DNA of 64,000 nucleotides from Chromobotia macracanthus (taxonomy: Eukaryota > Chordata > Actinopteri > Cypriniformes > Botiidae). A program made the position numbers and the translations under genes. The stretch lies in the NCBI GenBank assembly GCA_036877525.1, contig JAZGTH010000001.1, forward strand, positions 13,230,001 to 13,294,000. The letters run 5' to 3'. This document shows, piece after piece, positions 56,757 to 64,000 of this stretch (positions are counted from its first letter, which is position 1; each line of letters starts with the position of its first letter). The notes below the pieces were generated by a model. That model ran no database searches. It had not been told where the DNA came from and saw only the letters and a program-made list of their open reading frames with translations.

Positions 56757-59700
56757 TCAGTAATGAGGGGGGACAGTGAGAAGAGCTTCCTCTGCCATAC
56801 GGGAGACGTCCACATTCTATCAGGAGTCAAGAGATGGATTTAGCATTTACATTCACATAAACACCATCAGCATTGATGTTTTACAATAGAAATTAACCGC
56901 TTGCGTATTGATAGTTTGGGGTGTACCTCAGGTTTGTCCCTGTGAGTGTTCACTGCCTCCACATTTAGAAAGATCGACTCCACTTTACAGCCTACAGCAG
57001 GAGAGAATCTAGGTTAAGTTCCCAGAAAAAGCTGACTTGAAAGTTTTCAATTTCCAAACATCACATTTCCAGGTAAATGCTGAGATCGTAATTAAATGAA
57101 ATGGGGAAAATTCTTTCTGAATAATTCTGTTTTACCAAGTGAAACATTAAACTGAGGAAAAAACTATTTTAGAGAAAAAGTCGTTCCGTTTTATTCTCTA
57201 AGACAGTTAATAGCTTTTAGTTCTGAGTACTTGTCTTAATTCTGAGCAGTAGAATACCAAACATTGTTTCAAGGTTATCTTACAAAGAACAACAGCTTTG
57301 TTTGAGAAACAGTCCAAAAACGACTTAGAATATGGAGTTCTTTTATGGTATAGTTTTATTACTGTCTTTACTGGAGCTTGAAAACCCTGGTCCCCATCTA
57401 CTTCCATTATGTGGAAATAAACAGCCTGAATATCGATGATAAAAGTACATTTTCTCACCATAGGCCACAGGGGTCAGCTTCAGGACTGTGTGTAGGGGGC
57501 ACTTCAGGTACGGCAGTTCCTCTACAATATGATAAAGAAACAGGTCAAAGGTCACAGTGACATGCTTCAATATTACTTTGGACACACTGAAGATAAATCT
57601 CTATCTACATACCTGCACTTTTGTCCAGGAAGTAAGCAAGCAGACAGCGCATAACAGCCTGGTGACAAATAACCAAAATGTTCTCCTGTCGCTCCAGCTC
57701 CATAATGACGGGCTCCAATCGCTGGACCAAATCCTCATAAGACTACAGAGAGAGAGAATGTTACATTTCCTTTGGATGTCATGAGATGTATCCCAGCTAA
57801 CAATTTAGGTTGTAAAAACATTTCCAATAAGTAACAAAAATGTTATTTTGAAAGTTCTCTGAACATTCAAAATGTTTTTTGGACACTGTATTAACAATAT
57901 TGCTTGGTTATAAGAAAGTGATTTAAACATTTGTTAATTCTGTAACGTTTTTAAAACGTTCCACTAACTACTTATGAATAAGGTTTTTAATATGACAATG
58001 TTAAAAGATGTTCTACTAACATTACTGACAAAACTTTTAGAGAACTTGAGAGAACTTGAGAGAACTTTTAGAGAACATAAGCCAACATTCTGTGAATGTT
58101 ACTTGTTAGCTGGGGTCTTTTTTGGCTCATGATGCATAATAGATGAGAACATTTCAGCACACCTCTCCTTTAGGGTAACGGTAGCGATATTTGTCCTGGT
58201 CCCTCAGGGCAAACTCCAGAGGATAATGTGCCTGGATCTCCTCATACATCATCTCCTCACACACGCCCTGCACATGACGAGGTTCAGAGTCACACATTGT
58301 CACTTTTTGTAAAAAAAAAACAAATGAAATGTATTAACGAAGCACAAACGCATACTCACAGCATCAATCTCATTGAGTGCTTTCCACTGTTCATAGGGGA
58401 CACCCAATGCCTCAGCAGTCTGAATGGTTCTTTTCATCTGGCTGGTCCAAACTTTGAGATCCTTTATATTCTGATCCTGAATAAACCTGCCCAGACACTG
58501 AGCATACTGAGAGAAAGAGAGAGAGATTGTAAATTCAAATGGGCAATTTAGCAAAAGCCACAAAAACCTGATAGCACCTTTAAATTATTTGCTATAAGGA
58601 GAGTGTAAGCAATTAAAACATGACACAAGCAGGAATCGAATCTGCGCCTACCACATGAGCATCACAGCTCAACATGTCTGGAGCACATGTACTAACCCCT
58701 AACCACAGCTCCCATAAAAGCAATCAGTGTTTGACATAATCCTTGTCTTCCACAAATAACAACACACACACACCTCTCTCCCACGGGGCGACAGGCCAGA
58801 GTCCCCTCCGATGCGACCTCTGACATTAAGGTCGCTCTCTCCGTGACGACAGAGGTAGATAGAGCGTGGTGTGATGTGGATGTTCATCAGATAATAAACG
58901 ATTCTGCTCTGAATGTGGTCAAGTACACGGTTCACCAAATATCTTTGGCCAACGTCCATTATTTTAATATATGACAATTGCCTGTAAGACAAAATATACC
59001 AAATGAACCTACACACAAACTGAACAAAGAACATAATGCAGTGCTTACTTTAAAGGGAACACACCCTCGCTTTAGAAAATCACTAAATCTTTTTCCTGAA
59101 CTTTGATCAAACCTTTATCCCAGAGGGTCTAATCCTTCAGATTACAAAGACTTATAGTACTGACAGAAACATTACCAAAAACTACTGTAGACTTTTACAG
59201 AGTAGAAATGGATTTCTGACCTGTCTAGGTTTTCATCCAATGGTTGGTAGCTGTTCTCATAGCATTTGATCCTTTTCATGAAGTCCTGGATGGCTTCCTC
59301 AGTACTACAGTCAATGTAGTCTGGACTACCCAGCTTCACCTGCTGCTCTCCGACATACAGAAACAAGGAAAATGAATGCTGTTAACACGTTAAAAATCAC
59401 CAGATTATACATTTGTATCATCTATCAGTATTTTAATCACTGCCTTACCACAATATTTTCAGCAATAACCTTGGGGTCTTCACACACAGACTCCACAAAA
59501 AACACCTAAGAAAAATTATAAACGCCCATTACAATAAAGCATAATTTGCACCAAGAAATCCTGCACATCACTGTGCTGTTGTGAATCAGCCTTTTACACA
59601 ATAGTATCAGCGGCTTATAGTCATATGAATGTAGAATGTTTTACCTTATAGCCATTTTGTTCTGCAAATCTTATGATGGTGTTCCTTCTTTCTCTGGTTG

Positions 59701-60567
59701 TGTTTGTTGCATCAAACACCTGACAATCAAATCAACACACTTTCTATAAACACTGACATATAGCAAGCTGGAAATCTCCAATATTTTAAAACAGTATTCT
59801 CTGCTTTTAATCAAACAGAATACTGTAGTGTACAGTATGGTACAGTATGAGTGCTAGTAATTCCAAGATCATGGGTTCCATTTCCAGGAGAAACATGGAC
59901 TGACTGAAATGTTTATTTTGAATTTACTGTAAAGTTATCTGTTTGGATAAGTGTCTGCCAAAATGCATCACTTGGCTTTGATCACTTCAAAAGTTAATAC
60001 CACACCAATACCAAAAACGGTCTAGAAAATGAACTGTATAACAATTCAGACAACTGTATTAAAATGAATGAAAAACTGCACAAAACAAAACTACACTCAC
60101 AGCAACCTGGCCGCCTTCAACACTGAGGTACTGCCTGACATCATTAAGTGCTGCCAAAGCACACTGCCTGAAAAATCAAAGAAACATCACCAAAGAAGCC
60201 CTTACAAACAACACGTTTCACAAACAACATATTCAAACACAAATAGACTCGTACTTTCTTATCTTCAGCCCTTCCTCGTTATCTGTGCGAAAGAACTCAA
60301 AGTTTGTGTAGATTTTCATACATTCCCTCCGATATTGTCCAACGTTGAATTCTGCCAAAAGTTTCATAAGATGTTTGCTTGTTTCATTTAGATGTTTGTA
60401 AAGTGCACACATCATGTATTTGTGGTGTATGCATTATTACAGTACCTTTTGTAGGAACACCAATCCAGTTGAGGTAGCGTGTGAGTTTTTTAGAGATGTA
60501 AGTTTTTCCTCTGGCCGGCAAGCCCACAGTCACAATGAGAGTGGGACAGTTGGTCATGCACACTGCC

Positions 60568-60655
<88 letters not shown>

Positions 60656-62949
60656 TAGATTGGGGTTCAATGCAATTTGTCTGTAAATATCAGCTGATCT
60701 GTTTTTACAATTCACTCCTTAAAATACAGTCCTCAAAATAAAAGGAGAGCTGCAGTAATTATTCTGATTAATTTTCAGCCAGTGTGAACAAACTACCCAT
60801 TCAGAGAGAGACTATTGTTGGTTGGGGAACAAAAGTGACATTCCTCTGTCACCTCTGAGGGATTTTTAATTTGCTCATTATTTGAATTTGGTAAAGGAAT
60901 CATTCACCCCAAAATGCAAATTAATTTACTGACCCTTTTTGTAGTTCCATATGACCTTATATGACTGTTTTAGTGGAACACAACAGGATACATTTTGCAT
61001 GCTGAAATGCTGACCCTGCAATTTTACATACAAGGGGCCCCTGCTCACCATTCACTCTCATAATCTCTGCTTGTGGGCTTTACGAGAAAAAAACCCCCAC
61101 ACAGGTTTATAATTAAATTAAGGTTAGTCAATGTAAACAGAATTTTCTTTTATGGGCGAACAATCCCTTTAATTAATCTATACATTTAGAGACATAATAT
61201 ACTATTACAAGCATCTAAAACCTCTTACACTGTATAAAGTCAACTTTTCACTGTATATTATTCCATCTGTGAGAATAAGATTTATTTTCTGTAGTTAACC
61301 AATGTGTGCCGATTCTTAATGAATCAGGGATACCTGGAAAACAGATGATAAATTATCTTGTGCATTGAGCACTGATGCAGTTGATTCTCTGCTGACTTAT
61401 CAAGTGATGTCCTGCTGAGACTGTTGAGCACTGATATCTGCTGCAAGCAGTACAATTTATTCAGTTCACATTAAACCAATTCAATCAAATCAAATCGAGG
61501 AAGTCTAAGAAGTGTAAAGAGACATGTAGGAATTTTCTTCCTCCGCACACCTGTTTTTTTATAGACTATAAACTTTCTTGTTAAAATCTGGAAAGACAAT
61601 TTTGCAATTTTAGATCCACAAGGATGTGGCCACAAGCTCAACTGTTACACGGTTGCTTTTTACCCATTTAATGCAACACCCTGAGGAACTTTTAAACACA
61701 ACCTTGAACTCAAACTACAGCACTACCCTAAAAACCACCCACACCGCTCAGTTTTAAAGAGAAAATACGACCGCAACAAGCATGCCACTCTCACCAACAT
61801 ATTAAAACATCTTTCATTCAAGACCGATGGCAGGAAGACAGACTGGATATTTTCTACTACAATGTATTTCCCATGACCAGTAACACTAAAGTTGGCCAAA
61901 CATCAACATAGTGTACTGACAGATACACAGTTATGCCAGCTATTAAACTGAATGCAATAAGAGACATTAGGTTTCTCAGCATCATCATCATCATCATCAT
62001 CATATCATATTTATCATCAGAGGGACACAGCTGATCTGAGGATCCCTGTACTCGGACATCAACCTACAGAATTAAAGCGACGCAGCACATTGCATGGGTC
62101 AACCGGTGCTGGAGACATGCACAAACTGTGCTTGCATCTCTCATTACAAGACAGTCTGCGGATATCAACCTGCTCCTTATGATTTATGACGTAAATATGC
62201 ATTTAATGGGAAGGATTGAGGACTTGGTAGTGATACAGCGCTTTCATCTTATTCTGATGCACCGGACACGTTATTCCCAAGCACAATCCTAACACAACGT
62301 TTGCTCGTTTTCCCCAGCAAAGTCTATCTCAGAATCAAAAACACAGGTAAGGTTTAGGTTAGGTTAGGTTAGATTAGAGGGTATGTGTGAATATTGCACA
62401 GTTTAAACAGGAGCTCCAGGGCAGCTAACCGGTTCGTCTGAGCAGGGCTCGATGCATCGCGGTTGCATCAGTCACACACAACCGAGTACGCGGCGCCTGT
62501 AATTCACGACCTCAAAGGTTTACTCGATCAGATGTCTAGTAAACACAATGAAAGGGATCTTTAGAAAAATGATCTAGAAATCATTAATGAAACCAACGCC
62601 GATTTTGCCCACGTGACACGTACAACGCGCCACACTTCCGTACCAGAAAACAACGTATTGATTTTAACATGTTCTGCTACAAAGTCAAATATAATATAAC
62701 ACACACGTATCGCGTCGCGGGAAATGTTATCATTTCCCTGAGAGGTCAAATCTAATGGATGCGTGTGATCGCGTAACGCAACCACCACCAGATTACGCGC
62801 GGAAATAAATGAATAAAGAAAGCTACGGCGATCGCGTTGCACGCAGACGTACCTCTCTTTTGAGATATGTGTTTTTCCGGGAGCCCGTTCTTGCACGGCA
62901 TCCATATTTTGCGCAGTGGGTTTTGTGTAAGCTCTCGGGGAATCGCCAT
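56757..62949 (-). CDS. pfkfb4: 6-phosphofructo-2-kinase/fructose-2,6-bisphosphatase 4
   Basis: Bifunctional cytosolic enzyme that makes and breaks fructose-2,6-bisphosphate and so sets glycolytic flux. Fourteen exons (5' to 3'): 62853-62949, 60446-60562, 60255-60351, 60101-60167, 59645-59719, 59449-59505, 59221-59342, 58774-58981, 58360-58506, 58163-58267, 57613-57742, 57459-57521, 56927-56991, 56757-56816; 469 residues, the length of human PFKFB4. The N-terminus MAIPRELTQNPLRKIWMP is PFKFB4-like. Kinase: Walker A GLPARGKT at 46-53 and FDATNTTRERR. Phosphatase: RHGES at 256-260, TSQMKRTIQTAE, NEIDAGVCEE, VICHQAVMRCLLAY. An in-frame upstream ATG at 62971-62973 would add eight residues (MSTTEDVI). 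I chose the inner ATG because its length and sequence match the family. Confidence 0.95.
57792..58114. mobile_element. CCCAGCTAACA-family MITE, pfkfb4 intron 10
   Basis: Ends cccagctaacaatttagg and ttacttgttagctgggg, 323 bp, the best preserved copy. Internal 12-bp duplication gagaacttgagagaacttga near 58040. Confidence 0.8.
59830..59980 (+). repeat. Degraded tRNA-derived SINE in a pfkfb4 intron
   Basis: B-box-like gggttccatttcc followed by a tail tttggataagtgtctgcc. Diverged copy of the type at 19742-19880. Confidence 0.55.
60571..60648 (-). repeat. (GA)n microsatellite; coding-strand (TC)n tract of the pfkfb4 exon 2 acceptor
   Basis: About 39 GA units on the plus strand. On the pfkfb4 strand it is a TC tract ending 8 bp before the exon 2 acceptor (ctggcag at 60563-60569), so it acts as the polypyrimidine tract. 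Confidence 0.92.
60891..61173. mobile_element. TTAAAGGG-family MITE, pfkfb4 intron 1
   Basis: gtaaaggaatcattcacccc opens and gaacaatccctttaa closes. The internal block ggaacacaacaggata matches the other copies at 17278 and 47972. Confidence 0.7.
61174..62600. other. pfkfb4 intron 1, remaining sequence
   Basis: Non-coding. Contains a short (CAT)n run near 61980-62003 and a small ggttaggttagg tandem near 62350. Nothing else was recognised. Confidence 0.5.
62608..62622 (-). promoter_or_regulatory. Paired ACGTG cores at the 5' end of pfkfb4 intron 1
   Basis: cccacgtgacacgtac holds one ACGTG on each strand, 2-3 bp apart, about 330 bp inside the gene. ACGTG is the core of HIF hypoxia-response elements, and CACGTG also fits bHLH-ZIP E-boxes. 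PFKFB4 is a known hypoxia-inducible gene in mammals. Function here is inferred. Confidence 0.4.
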
Positions 62950-62973
62950 TATAACATCTTCTGTAGTACTCAT

Positions 62974-63200
62974 CCTGGCTGTGTTATCATGACACGATCG
63001 TCGGCAGATGAACGCTGTCGGACGCTGAGCTCACTGAACTGGTGGGCTGTGTGTCATATCGCCTGAGCAATATGAGCGACCGACTGTACCGTATTACCAC
63101 CAAACATCGCGCACTCAAAACCAATACCCCTCCCTACCAAAACAACAAAAACAACCCGACAACGAAAAACACCCCGGGTCCATGACTAAAACTACCATTT
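62974..63200 (-). promoter_or_regulatory. pfkfb4 5' UTR/promoter
   Basis: CpG-containing, TATA-less sequence upstream of the first exon (for example gatcgtcggcagatgaacgc). Promoter role is inferred from position. Confidence 0.4.
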
Positions 63201-64000
63201 ATTTTAGGACAGACGAGGCTTTGTCCCAAAAAAAGAGATACAAAACGAATTGCACAACGTATAATGCTGTTACTATTGCTTCTCACTACATACTCGAAAG
63301 TATTTAGACTCTCTGTTAATCGGTAATGTGTTATTATGATAGTAGCTTAATATGAAACGTTACACAATGTACACGACATGCCACAATGTAGATCATCCCT
63401 CCTGCAAACTACAAACACATGAATCTACCGTAAAGCTACTTAATGATGGGACCAAAATGCGTAAAAAACAGAAGAGGTGCGTAAGTTTGAGAAAAACAGA
63501 GTTCTGCCGGCGTTCACATGAAGTCCACATGCTTCGCGAATGTTAATATATTTTCGTCCAATCAAAGCCTCTCGACGGTAAAGGATCAACCAATAGAATG
63601 GCAGATTGACTGCACGAGACAGCGTGTGCTGTGAGGGGCACGCACATGTAAATATCATGCGGGGTTTGGACGTTCTGTTCTTTATCAGCCCATAAATATG
63701 ATCCTTATAACGTGTTTCCAACAAATATTTATATAAGAATATTTTACATTATATTTAATGTTTTCTGTGGCCTTCTCACTTGGTGTTATTATTTTTAACG
63801 CCCACTGATAGACCACGTTAATGTTTCATAGGTCTACGAGGTTTAAAGACATGCTGAAGTTTTACTAAAGTTTAGTTGCTATATGGAAAGTAATGTCAGA
63901 GCAACATAAGCAGGTTGCCTGTCATCATATATATCATCTATATTATCTAACTATCTATATTATCTATATTACTACCTATATTATCTAATCAGAGTAATTA
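63201..64000. other. upstream spacer of pfkfb4
   Basis: No supported gene. Two CCAAT motifs (gtccaatcaaag, accaatagaatgg) at about 63558-63600 could belong to a promoter of this or a neighbouring gene. The last 70 bp is a degenerate TATTATC/TATC repeat. Confidence 0.4.

Noticed and set aside
60414..60741. Arg/Glu repeat open frames
   Set aside because: Translation of the (GA)n microsatellite next to pfkfb4 exon 2.
62561..62905. 114-codon minus-strand frame
   Set aside because: Mostly pfkfb4 intron 1; its start overlaps exon 1 in another frame.

Overview
The window is nuclear DNA of a teleost fish, most likely a cyprinid close to zebrafish. It shows intron-rich vertebrate genes with GT-AG splice sites, short AT-rich introns, many microsatellites, and several families of short palindromic DNA transposons and tRNA-derived SINEs of the kind common in cyprinid genomes. 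There is nothing prokaryotic in it: no operons and no CRISPR array. Seven protein-coding genes were rebuilt exon by exon by following reading phase from one splice site to the next. In every complete gene the summed coding length is an exact number of codons.

Layout: (1) 126-4293 (+), the 3' half of smarcc2 (BAF170, SWI/SNF chromatin remodeller), with a long 3' UTR. (2) 9221-11974 (-), myl6 (essential myosin light chain), tail to tail with smarcc2. (3) 13004-15284 (-), tsfm (mitochondrial EF-Ts). (4) 16731-21052 (+), a secreted EndoU-type endoribonuclease gene that carries a nonsense triplet at one splice acceptor and a dead somatomedin-B exon. (5) 21550-24601 (-), sumf1 (formylglycine-generating enzyme). 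(6) 27126-54804 (+), itpr1 (type 1 IP3 receptor), complete in 60 coding exons and 2711 residues. (7) 56757-62949 (-), pfkfb4 (bifunctional PFK-2/FBPase-2), tail to tail with itpr1.

Neighbourhoods match tetrapod synteny in blocks: smarcc2-myl6 (human 12q13) and the divergent sumf1-itpr1 pair (human 3p26), with pfkfb4 (human 3p21) next to it. The genes do not form a single pathway. They cover chromatin remodelling, contraction, mitochondrial translation, lysosomal sulfatase activation, ER calcium release and glycolytic control.

I found no undescribed biological system. The observations most worth checking are: a TAG triplet at the EndoU exon 6 acceptor that either truncates the enzyme or is removed as a NAGNAG acceptor; a relic somatomedin-B exon with all eight cysteines but an in-frame stop; a perfect CLEAR (TFEB) palindrome just upstream of sumf1; two GC-AG introns in itpr1; microsatellites serving as the polypyrimidine tract of coding exons; and at least six multi-copy MITE families, one copy nested inside another element.
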